This document shows positions 38,713-45,940 of a stretch of DNA of 64,000 nt, piece by piece. Source of the stretch: Lentibacillus lipolyticus (lineage in GTDB: Bacteria; Bacillota; Bacilli; Bacillales; Amphibacillaceae); NCBI GenBank assembly GCA_004145795.1, contig SEIO01000002.1:62001-126000 (forward strand), in the 5' to 3' direction. The stretch's first letter is position 1; each line of letters begins with the position of its first letter. The position numbers and the translations under genes are program-made. The notes beneath the pieces are model-generated. The model was not told the origin of the DNA and did not search any database. It worked only from the letters and a program-made list of their open reading frames with translations.

Positions 38713-40212
38713 ATGGAAAAACATACATATCATAATCCAGTTTTTTATGTATCGGCTGTAATAGTGGCTCTTTTAGTTTTGGCAGGAGCCATATTTACAG
38801 ATACCTTCAAGGAAACGGCAAATGCACTATTTAATTTTACAACTATTAATTTTGGCTGGTTTTACCTGCTGGCGGTATTTATTTTCATTATTTTTCTCGT
38901 AGCGCTTTCTGCTACAAAATATGGAAGGCTGCGGCTTGGTCCTAAGAACTCCCGTCCGGAATACCCGTTTTTCACTTGGATTGGGATGCTTTTTTCTGCG
39001 GGCTTTGGTGCCGGTCTTGTATTCTGGGGTGTAGCAGAGCCGATGAGTCATTTTTTTGCAACCCCTTTTGCAGGATTGGAAGCGCAATCAGAAGATGCTG
39101 CACGCGTTGCGATGGGATACGCCTTTTTCCATTGGGGAATCAGCCAGTGGTCCGTATTCGCAGTCGTCGGGCTAATCATTGCCTTTCTCCAGTTTAAAAA
39201 GGATAGAAAGGGATTGATATCAACTGCGATTAAGCCAGTAGTTGGCAATAACCGGGTCCTGAGCGGCACAATTGACTCATTGGCAGTAATCGCCACTGTC
39301 ATGGGGGTTGCGACGTCCTTAGGTCTTGGTATTTTGCAGTTGAATGGCGGACTGAAGTCTGTTTTCCATATCCCAACTTCCATATGGGTGCAAATGGGTA
39401 TTGCTGCCGTTATGTTAATCACTTACTTGATTTCATCGAGCACTGGCCTAAACAGAGGGATTAAATGGCTGAGTAATCTGAATCTGGGCTTATGCCTGGT
39501 GCTCCTTGTTTTTGTGTTTGTGGCAGGACCGACTGTATTTATCTTAAATACGTTTGTCCTTGGGCTGGGTGATTACCTCACCAATTTTGTTCAGTATAGT
39601 TTGCGGCTCACTCCATACTCAGGGGAAACTTGGGTGCGTGAGTGGACCGTATTCTACTGGGCCTGGTCAACAGCCTGGTCCCCATTTGTTGGCGCATTTG
39701 TTGCTCGTGTTTCAAGAGGGCGCACGATTCGTGAATTTGTATTTGGCGTTTTGGTCGTACCACCGCTGATTGCCTGTTTATGGATTGCGGCGTTTGGCGG
39801 AACGGCGATATACAGTGACCTGTTTAATGGAACACAAATTGCTGAAGCGGTTAATGCCGATATGGCTGTAGCATTATTTGAAACGTTCGGTGATTTGCCA
39901 ATGGAGATGATTTTGTCACTCTTGTCGATTTTTCTTATTTTCACGTTTCTCGTTACGTCAGCTGATTCTGCCACCTATATTCTGGGCAGTATGACATCAA
40001 GAGGGAGTCTTAACCCGAGACTTATCGTAAAAATTATCTGGGGCATCCTGATTACGGCAATTGCTGTTGTACTATTAGTTGCCGGCGGGCTAAATGCACT
40101 GCAGACCGCCTCCCTTACTTCCGCCTTGCCATTTACGATTATTTTGCTCCTGATTGTTTGGGCCTTTGTAAAAATGATCAAAAAAGAACAGGTGCCGAAA
40201 AAAAGTGACTAG
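38713..40212 (+). CDS. BCCT-family transporter (betaine/carnitine/choline type)
   Basis: A 499-residue secondary transporter with twelve predicted helices, importing compatible solutes with sodium or protons. The glycine stretch and aromatic motif FGAGLVFWGVAEP (about residues 97-109) and the family signature WAWSTAWSPFVGAFVARVSRGRTIREF (about 315-341, shown in part) are both present; the aromatic cage is formed by such Trp residues. Closest in layout to OpuD/BetP-like glycine betaine carriers. ATG 38713 follows agggaaagg. A role in osmoprotection suits a salt-tolerant host. Confidence 0.93.
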   Translation: MEKHTYHNPVFYVSAVIVALLVLAGAIFTDTFKETANALFNFTTINFGWFYLLAVFIFIIFLVALSATKYGRLRLGPKNSRPEYPFFTWIGMLFSAGFGAGLVFWGVAEPMSHFFATPFAGLEAQSEDAARVAMGYAFFHWGISQWSVFAVVGLIIAFLQFKKDRKGLISTAIKPVVGNNRVLSGTIDSLAVIATVMGVATSLGLGILQLNGGLKSVFHIPTSIWVQMGIAAVMLITYLISSSTGLNRGIKWLSNLNLGLCLVLLVFVFVAGPTVFILNTFVLGLGDYLTNFVQYSLRLTPYSGETWVREWTVFYWAWSTAWSPFVGAFVARVSRGRTIREFVFGVLVVPPLIACLWIAAFGGTAIYSDLFNGTQIAEAVNADMAVALFETFGDLPMEMILSLLSIFLIFTFLVTSADSATYILGSMTSRGSLNPRLIVKIIWGILITAIAVVLLVAGGLNALQTASLTSALPFTIILLLIVWAFVKMIKKEQVPKKSD

Positions 40213-40248
40213 GGGTGGCTGACTGCTGCTTTGACCGCTTTCTGCACG

Positions 40249-40298
40249 CAAAAAAAATAAGCTGCGGGGGCTTTTACTCCCACAGCTTATTTTTTTCA
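40249..40298. terminator. Bidirectional terminator between BCCT and YitT genes
   Basis: AAATAAGCTGCGGGgG pairs with CtCCCaCAGCTTATTT with T and A flanks; it serves both converging genes. Confidence 0.85.
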
Positions 40299-40865
40299 TG
40301 ATGAAAATGTACTGGTAATGAAGGATGTTGTTAGTCCAATCGTGCCAACCATTAAGCCGGAATAAATTAAAGTTGTTTCATGAATGACGACCCAGCCAAA
40401 CGTAATAACGATACTGTCAATCATGAGAATGAAAACCCCCACGTTTATTGGTGTTCCCCTCGAGAGCATGAGTGCGAGGAGATCACTTCCGCCTGAACTT
40501 GTCTTAGTCAGCAGCATGAGACCGACTCCAGTGCCAAGTAACAGTCCCCCGCTAATCGAACTGATAAGTAAAGGGGGAGGCTGCAGTTCCACAAACGGAT
40601 GGAATAAGTCAATGAAAAATGCTGATGTTAGCATACCATGCACTCCGTTATAGAAATAGGTGCGGAAGTGGAACCATGCATACAGATAAAGTGGAATACT
40701 CAAGATGATGATCGTTAACCCAGGTTTCAGTCCAAGGGTGTATTTGGCAATCAGACCAAGCCCAGTTATTCCACCATCGACTAAATGGTTAGGAATAATG
40801 AAGTAGTTGACACCAATTCCAACGAGCATACTCCCGAACAGGACGGAGGCTATTTTTTTAAGCAT
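40296..40865 (-). CDS. YitT-family membrane protein, short form without DUF2179
   Basis: A 189-residue protein with about five or six helices. The N-terminal LVGIGVNYFIIPNHLVDGGITGLGLI and the middle TSSGGSDLLALMLSR segment match the YitT membrane domain. The soluble C-terminal DUF2179 domain seen in the long paralogue at 44862-45719 is absent, so this is a stand-alone membrane form. Function unknown; YitT relatives have been proposed as transporters. Start at 40865 has ggtgagtgatg upstream. Confidence 0.82.
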   Translation of the reverse strand: MLKKIASVLFGSMLVGIGVNYFIIPNHLVDGGITGLGLIAKYTLGLKPGLTIIILSIPLYLYAWFHFRTYFYNGVHGMLTSAFFIDLFHPFVELQPPPLLISSISGGLLLGTGVGLMLLTKTSSGGSDLLALMLSRGTPINVGVFILMIDSIVITFGWVVIHETTLIYSGLMVGTIGLTTSFITSTFSS

Positions 40866-41012
40866 GTTACATCACTCACCATTGGCTTGTCCTGGATATC
40901 GTGTACAAAAAGATATCTATGCGGAAAAAAACGGATTTATCCATTATTGATCACTTTTTGGGCAAATGGAAAAATAAAAGGAGGCCGTACCCCCGGTGGG
41001 TGCGACCTCCCT

Positions 41013-41432
41013 TTAATTCCATTCTTCCTGACAAACGGGACATAATCCATATATTTCAAATTTGTGCCCCTCAATTTCGTAGTCTTCAAGCGATTGCCTG
41101 ATATCGTCCATTGGGCAGACATCTAACGCTTTTGTCTTGCCGCAGTCTTTACAGATGAAGTGGTGATGGTGGTGCTGGGAACAGCTGAAACGAAAGTGCT
41201 TTTCCCCATTGAGGTTGGTTGTCTCCAGCACACCGACATCATGAAACAAATGCAAATTGCGATAAACGGTGTCAAAACTGATGCCTTCATACAATGGTTC
41301 GAGGTAGTTGATCAAGTCTTTCGCCGTCCGATATCCATCAGCCTCAGCGAAAAATGTCAGCATGTCCTTCCGTTTGGCTGTTGTTTTATACCCGTGTGCT
41401 TTCAGTTGCTTTATTGCCTTATTTTGATCCAT
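41013..41432 (-). CDS. zur: Zinc uptake regulator Zur (Fur family)
   Basis: A 139-residue metal-dependent repressor. The winged helix spans about residues 8-80 (KRKDMLTFF...ISFDTVYRNLHLF), followed by the His-rich stretch CSQHHHHHF and two CxxC pairs (CKDC near 97 and CPVC near 132) that hold the structural zinc. It is the last gene of the znuA-znuC-znuB-zur operon, overlapping znuB by 14 nt, and the operon carries a perfect Zur box, so it should repress its own synthesis when zinc is plentiful. The context makes Zur much more likely than Fur or PerR. Confidence 0.93.
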   Translation of the reverse strand: MDQNKAIKQLKAHGYKTTAKRKDMLTFFAEADGYRTAKDLINYLEPLYEGISFDTVYRNLHLFHDVGVLETTNLNGEKHFRFSCSQHHHHHFICKDCGKTKALDVCPMDDIRQSLEDYEIEGHKFEIYGLCPVCQEEWN

Positions 41433-42273
41433 ATGCGATTCCCCCTGAATGATAAGACAATCGTTTCTTTCCGATAGCTATAAGCAAGATGGCAATGGAT
41501 GCAAGTACAATTGTTCCACCCGGCGGGATACTGAAAAAGTAGCCTGTAATTAAACCTATCATAACAGCTGCTTCTCCAAAAAGAACAGAGAATAGCATCA
41601 TTTGCTTGAACCCTTTTGCCAGTCGCATTGCTGCAGCCACAGGCAGTGTCATGAGTGCTGATACAAGCAGGACACCGACAATCCGGATGGATGCCGCAAT
41701 CACAAGTGCTGTCAGGATGATAAATAAAAAATGAATCCGCTTGGCGTGGATACCAGAAACGACAGCATGTTCCTCATCGAAGGATAATGTAATCAGTTGC
41801 TTATAGAAAACTAGAATGACCGTAACGATAATGACGGAGATGGCCAATATCAAATAAAAATCTTGTTTACTGACAGCCGAAACAGAACCGAACAGGTAGT
41901 TGAATAAATCGGTATTAAAACCATCCGCAAGTGCAATAAAGATCACACTTAGCCCAACTCCGCCCGATAGAATAATCGGGATGGCCAGCTCTTGATACGC
42001 ATTATATACAGCGCGCAGCTTTTCGATAAAAATCGAACCAAGCACGGAAAAGCCCATCCCGCTGTATAGTGGAGTAATGCCGATTGCGAATTTTTTATCC
42101 ACGAACAGACCAAAAGCGATGCCTGCCAATGTCACGTGTGATAAGGCATCGGCAATCAGCGAAAGCCGCCGGACGACGATAAATGTTCCTAAGAGCGGCG
42201 CTATGATGCCGATTAACAGTCCGGTGTAAAAGGTATGCCGTAAAAAATCATATTCAAAAAAGTCTGCGATCAT
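41419..42273 (-). CDS. znuB: Zinc ABC transporter permease
   Basis: Membrane subunit of the zinc importer, 284 residues with about eight hydrophobic helices and the family pattern GTFIVVRRLSLIADALSHVTLAGIA near residue 35 (shown in part), which includes the coupling region for the ATPase. Start 42273 has gggggaaac upstream; the frame runs to 42300. It overlaps znuC (upstream) only if the longer start is used, and overlaps zur downstream. It belongs to the ABC-3 (ZnuB/MntB) permease family; the zinc assignment comes from Zur and ZnuA in the same operon. Confidence 0.95.
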   Translation of the reverse strand: MIADFFEYDFLRHTFYTGLLIGIIAPLLGTFIVVRRLSLIADALSHVTLAGIAFGLFVDKKFAIGITPLYSGMGFSVLGSIFIEKLRAVYNAYQELAIPIILSGGVGLSVIFIALADGFNTDLFNYLFGSVSAVSKQDFYLILAISVIIVTVILVFYKQLITLSFDEEHAVVSGIHAKRIHFLFIILTALVIAASIRIVGVLLVSALMTLPVAAAMRLAKGFKQMMLFSVLFGEAAVMIGLITGYFFSIPPGGTIVLASIAILLIAIGKKRLSYHSGGIAYGSK

Positions 42274-42289
42274 CGTGTTTCCCCCTGTA

Positions 42290-43045
42290 TCAATGTTCAT
42301 GGGTCAAGCTGTTAATAGGATGACCGTACAGATCCGATAAGTCTTGCTTGGTCTGTTTTTCATATTCCTTAGGATCCCCGTGGAAATGCAATGTTTCATT
42401 CAGGCAAACGACATCGGTCGCATGCCTGGTCATAGCGCCGGTATCATGTGTCACGAGCAATAAAGTGATACCATGCTCATGGTTTAGTTCATGAAGAAGC
42501 TGGTAGAACCGCTGGACATTTTCCTGATCAACACCGACTGTTGGTTCATCTAATATAAGCAGCTCCGGACTGCTGACAATGGCTCTAGCGATAAAGATTC
42601 GCTGTTGTTGCCCGCCGGATAAATGACCGATATTTTCATTCGCGTAATCACGCATGCCAACTTGATCAATGGCCCGAAGCACCTTCTCTTTGTGCTTAGC
42701 TGTAAATCTTTTAAAATAACCAATTTTGGCCGTTAGTCCCATGGAAACAACCTCGAATACAGTCGCCGGGAACCCTTTGTTGAAGGTGTTTGCTTTTTGA
42801 GAAACAAATCCGATTTTGCTCCAGTCTTTGAATTGCTGCATGGGTTGTCCGAATAAGTAAATGGTTCCACTGTCAGGCTGCAGGAGCCCGAGAATGATTT
42901 TGATGAACGTTGTCTTTCCGCCCCCGTTTGGACCGACCAGTCCCATGAAAGAACCGCGAGCGAGTTCAAAGTGGATATCGGTCAGGATGTTTTTTCGTTC
43001 ATAGGCGTATGTGAGACTGGTTGTGGAAACAATTGTATCTGCCAT
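42290..43045 (-). CDS. znuC: Zinc ABC transporter ATP-binding protein
   Basis: Cytosolic ATPase of the zinc importer, 251 residues. Walker A GPNGGGKTT is near residue 38, the signature LSGGQQQR near residue 142, Walker B LLILDEPTVGVD near residue 160, and the switch His in LLVTHD near residue 196. It starts at ATG 43045 behind aggaggc, 12 nt after znuA. Translation of znuB follows closely. Confidence 0.95.
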   Translation of the reverse strand: MADTIVSTTSLTYAYERKNILTDIHFELARGSFMGLVGPNGGGKTTFIKIILGLLQPDSGTIYLFGQPMQQFKDWSKIGFVSQKANTFNKGFPATVFEVVSMGLTAKIGYFKRFTAKHKEKVLRAIDQVGMRDYANENIGHLSGGQQQRIFIARAIVSSPELLILDEPTVGVDQENVQRFYQLLHELNHEHGITLLLVTHDTGAMTRHATDVVCLNETLHFHGDPKEYEKQTKQDLSDLYGHPINSLTHEH

Positions 43046-43057
43046 TGTGCATGCCTC

Positions 43058-44005
43058 CTAATCGGTTGCCTGGTTCAGTACGTCCAGATTTTGCTTCATC
43101 AACGACATATAATCGTCGCCTTCATTTATATCAGCTTCTGTCAATACAGAAAGGTTATGAATCGCCAATCCTTTTGCACCAATATGCTCCTGAATGATCT
43201 CTGATATACGATCGGAACTGTTTTGTTCAAATAGAATGTAATCCATATCATACTTTTTCGCTTGATCAATGATGCTTATCAGTTCTTTTTGGGACGGTTC
43301 ATCGTTTGATGCTAAGCCGCTGATGGCGATTTGTTCGATGCCGTAGCGCTCTTCCCAGTAATCGTAGGCTGCATGGGATACGAGAATTTTTTTATTTTCT
43401 TTTGCTTGCAGTATGTCATGAAATACGTGATCCAGTGTCTGCAAATCGTCTTTGAGCGCCTTGAAATTTTTTATGAATTGTTCCTTGTTTTCCGGTTGCA
43501 TGGCAATTAGTTTTTCTTTGATGATACCGGCCATGTCCAGCATCCGTATCGGGTCGAGCCAGATGTGCGGATTAGGACCATGGTGGCTATGGCCGTCGTG
43601 CTCTCCTGCATGATTATGTGATTGATCTTCGACGGTTGCTCTGTGAAAAAGTTCTTCATTTGTACCGATTTCGATTAATCGGACGTCTTGTGTCTCCAAT
43701 GCCGCTGCAGCGGTTTCAGCAAAACCTTCCATACCGGCACCAAGGTAAATAAATGCATCACCTTCAGCAATCGTGGTCATCTTCCGGGCTGATGGTTCGT
43801 ATGTGTGCGCATCAACCCCCGGTGGGTAAATGGTTTCCGCATGGACGGCATTACCACCAATTCGCTCGACAGCATATTGGATGGGATAAACAGATGTATA
43901 GATTGTCAAACCAGTGCGATCGTTCGTATTGGAATTGGACGGTACACATCCGGTTATGACAATCGCGAATAGAGGTAACATGAGTACTGCATGGCAAAAT
44001 TTCAT
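43058..44005 (-). CDS. znuA: Zinc-binding lipoprotein ZnuA/AdcA
   Basis: Substrate-binding component of the zinc importer, 315 residues. A lipoprotein signal peptide ends in ITGC with the lipid-modified Cys20. Zinc ligands fit the A-1 family: His in VDAHTYEPSARK near residue 70, a His-rich acidic loop HNHAGEHDGHSHHG near residue 130, HIWLDP near residue 147, SHAAYDYW near residue 212 and a late acidic ligand. The His-rich loop is typical of zinc-specific rather than manganese-specific members. First gene of znuACB-zur. Start ATG 44005 follows ggaaaggatc. Confidence 0.95.
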   Translation of the reverse strand: MKFCHAVLMLPLFAIVITGCVPSNSNTNDRTGLTIYTSVYPIQYAVERIGGNAVHAETIYPPGVDAHTYEPSARKMTTIAEGDAFIYLGAGMEGFAETAAAALETQDVRLIEIGTNEELFHRATVEDQSHNHAGEHDGHSHHGPNPHIWLDPIRMLDMAGIIKEKLIAMQPENKEQFIKNFKALKDDLQTLDHVFHDILQAKENKKILVSHAAYDYWEERYGIEQIAISGLASNDEPSQKELISIIDQAKKYDMDYILFEQNSSDRISEIIQEHIGAKGLAIHNLSVLTEADINEGDDYMSLMKQNLDVLNQATD

Positions 44006-44045
44006 GATAATGGATCCTTTCCATTAGGTTAGCTACTTCATATTA

Positions 44046-44060
44046 TCGTAATGATTACGA
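44046..44060. promoter_or_regulatory. Zur box of the znuACB-zur operon
   Basis: TCGTAATGATTACGA is a perfect 7-1-7 palindrome equal to the Bacillus Zur consensus TCGTAATNATTACGA. It lies 41 nt upstream of the znuA start. A weaker half (AATGATTATGATT) follows at about 44072-44085. Confidence 0.93.
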
Positions 44061-44201
44061 TTTGTAAATAGGAATGATTATGATTGGGTTTTTGTCGGAA
44101 GCGAACTTGTTGAGCCTTTCATCACATTATTACTGAGAGAGGAAGAAATATGATGGGGAAAGGAGTGTCTATATAATCAAAGGGAAAAAAGAAGGCTAAT
44201 T

Positions 44202-44387
44202 GTGCTGATTTGGGTTTCGTTTTATTTTAGTGGGGTGCTTGGGATTAGTGCCGTTGTTGATTTGGTGGCGAAGTGAAGGTGCAAGCGAACGATAATCCAA
44301 CTTAACCACTGGCATCTGTTCGGTTTTTTAATTGCTTTTGTCGTAGTCCCATTGTTTCCAGCGCAATGGATAGATAATGCGACGTAA
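44202..44387 (+). pseudogene. Possible remnant of a small membrane-protein gene
   Basis: One frame from GTG 44202 reads VLIWVSFYFSGVLGISAVVD, then LVAK, a TGA at 44274-44276, and after it, in the same frame, a second hydrophobic stretch HWHLFGFLIAFVVVPLFPAQ before TAA 44385. Two helices in one frame split by a single stop suggest a decayed gene. No family is recognised. Confidence 0.3.
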
Positions 44388-44416
44388 GTGCTATGACACC
44401 GCTACGGAAATACACT

Positions 44417-44504
44417 ACGCTTTCCGCGGGGGAGTGGTGAGCCTCCTCGAACTCTGTTCTGCGGGGTCTCACCGATCTCCCATTTCCCGCAGGAGTCTCC
44501 GTGT
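44417..44504 (+). repeat. Dispersed GC-rich repeat, family 1, copy B
   Basis: Starts ACGCTTTCCGCGGGGG and ends TTTCCCGCAGGAGTCTCC. The flanks CGGAAATACAC (about 44405) and GTGTATTTCC (about 44501) are themselves inverted repeats, so the whole unit of about 110 nt can form a long hairpin. Confidence 0.7.
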
Positions 44505-44583
44505 ATTTCCTCCGCTACCTTTACACTACTTCACTTTCTATCAGTATTATTGCTAATACGATGGTTGACTGGAGCGGAGGGTA

Positions 44584-44676
44584 GTCGACTCCTGCGGGAA
44601 AAGCAACAGCTGAAGATCCCGCAGGAAGCGGTTTTTGCTTCCGAGGAAGCTAAAGCCGTGCCCGCGGAAAGCGACT
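44584..44676 (-). repeat. Dispersed GC-rich repeat, family 1, copy C (inverted)
   Basis: Reads GTCGACTCCTGCGGGAAAAG at the left and CCCGCGGAAAGCGAC at the right, which is the reverse complement arrangement of copies A and B. Copies B and C form a head-to-head pair 80 nt apart. Confidence 0.7.
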
Positions 44677-44861
44677 GCCCAGAGCGGAATTCAACTCCAC
44701 TCTGTTATAGTATGGTAGACCAGTCTTCCATTTAAGTTACGTCGCATTATATAGAAATTGTTCAGCAGCGTTTTATGTTATGGTAAAGCAGAACAATAGT
44801 CTTTCGGAGAACAGCCTTTTTAAAGCTTTCACGTTTATGGTTTTTGTTATGTCCCGGCTTC

Positions 44862-45719
44862 TCAAAATTTCTGCCCGTAGTATTTGTCCAGTGAAAATCC
44901 TCGTCCCAGAACTTCGGAGGCATTGATAAAGACAACAAATGATGTCGGTTCCTCTTCCTGCAGTGTCCGTTTAAGCTTTACCGCCTCCTGCTGCTCGGCA
45001 ACACAAAGAATCATCGTTCTATCTTCGTTCGAATAGCCACCAATCGAACGGATTTTGGTTAATCCGCGGTCAATTTGATGGTTAATTAACCGTTGAATTT
45101 TTGCCTCGTCTTCGGTAATAATCATGATCAGTTTGGATGCTGATGTACGCAACTGTACAATATCGATTGTTTTGCTTGTTATATAAATACACATAAGGGC
45201 AAACAATGTCAGCTCCAGATTAAAGACGATAATGGACGAAATGACGACAAATCCATCAACGATTAGTTGAGAATACCCGCTTGACAGACCAGTGAGTTTC
45301 TTAACGACTTGTGCAATAGCTGCAGTTCCGCCGGTAGAACCGCCGCCCTTGTAGACCGTTCCGAGCCCAACGCCGAGGATAATGCCGCCATAGATAGCGC
45401 CCAACACAGGATTACTGACCGTATAGGGGATTCCAGCTGTTAAATAGATCACAAATGGAACCCAGAAAGTTCCAACAAGTGTTTTCCAACTAAAATCCGA
45501 GCCGAATGCAATCCAACCAATGATAAAAATAGGGAGATTAATCAAAAACTGTGTCAGAGCAGGGCTTACTGCATATAATTCGAACAAAATAGTACTGACG
45601 CCGGAAATACCTCCTGCGGCGAGCTTAGCCGGTAACAGAAACATGTTATACGCTAGTGCCACAAGTGACGCACCAATAATAATTTGAGCATAATCGGTTA
45701 TCCATCTTTTCGTCATCAT
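44862..45719 (-). CDS. YitT-family membrane protein with DUF2179 domain
   Basis: A 285-residue protein: an N-terminal membrane domain of about five helices (IIIGASLVALAYNMFLLPAKLAAGGISG at the start, shown in part; GGGSTGGTAAIAQVV in the middle) and a soluble C-terminal DUF2179 domain from about residue 215 on (IRSIGGYSNEDRTMILCVAEQQE). The family is widespread in Firmicutes, with unproved transporter roles. Start ATG 45719 has aaagga 6 nt upstream; a TTG at 45725 is the alternative. It diverges from the fad operon. Confidence 0.88.
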   Translation of the reverse strand: MMTKRWITDYAQIIIGASLVALAYNMFLLPAKLAAGGISGVSTILFELYAVSPALTQFLINLPIFIIGWIAFGSDFSWKTLVGTFWVPFVIYLTAGIPYTVSNPVLGAIYGGIILGVGLGTVYKGGGSTGGTAAIAQVVKKLTGLSSGYSQLIVDGFVVISSIIVFNLELTLFALMCIYITSKTIDIVQLRTSASKLIMIITEDEAKIQRLINHQIDRGLTKIRSIGGYSNEDRTMILCVAEQQEAVKLKRTLQEEEPTSFVVFINASEVLGRGFSLDKYYGQKF

Positions 45720-45834
45720 ACTCAATCCTTTCTTTTCAAAACCCTTCTTATTCTAACGCAGTTCACCAAGTTATAAAAGCTGTACTGGTATAAAACCCGT
45801 AATTTAGAAAATTGGATATTTTTATTGCGAAATA

Positions 45835-45863
45835 TCAGAATATGGCCTATAATAATTAACAGA
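45835..45863 (+). promoter_or_regulatory. Sigma-A promoter of the fad operon
   Basis: TTGCGA (45835-45840) and TATAAT (45858-45863) with an ideal 17-nt spacer. Confidence 0.75.
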
Positions 45864-45900
45864 CAGATAGGCGACTATCTTTTATTTTATTAGCTAAAAA

Positions 45901-45918
45901 TGAATGAGTATTCATTCA
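45901..45918. promoter_or_regulatory. FadR operator of the fad operon
   Basis: TGAATGAGTATTCATTCA is a 7-4-7 palindrome and equals the Bacillus FadR consensus TGAATGAMTANTCATTCA. FadR is a TetR-type repressor released by long-chain acyl-CoA. It lies downstream of the start point, about 20 nt before the fadN start codon. Confidence 0.92.
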
Positions 45919-45940
45919 AATGAAGATAGGGGGAAAAGAC

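Larger units (their letters stand above)
44006..44861. other. Gene-poor region with repeats
   Basis: 856 nt without a supported gene between znuA and the long YitT gene. It contains the Zur box, a possible decayed membrane-protein gene (44202-44387) and two inverted copies of repeat family 1. A 61-codon ORF at 44550-44735 lies in repeat copy C and is not called. Confidence 0.65.

Noticed and set aside
38613-38735. 40-codon ORF with a hydrophobic N terminus overlapping the start of the BCCT gene
   Set aside because: Tempting as a small membrane peptide (starts MLVSIVMVQC), but it overlaps the transporter start in another frame and its ribosome binding site is too close to the ATG.
44550-44735. 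61-codon ORF upstream of the long YitT gene
   Set aside because: It lies almost fully within the inverted copy of repeat family 1.
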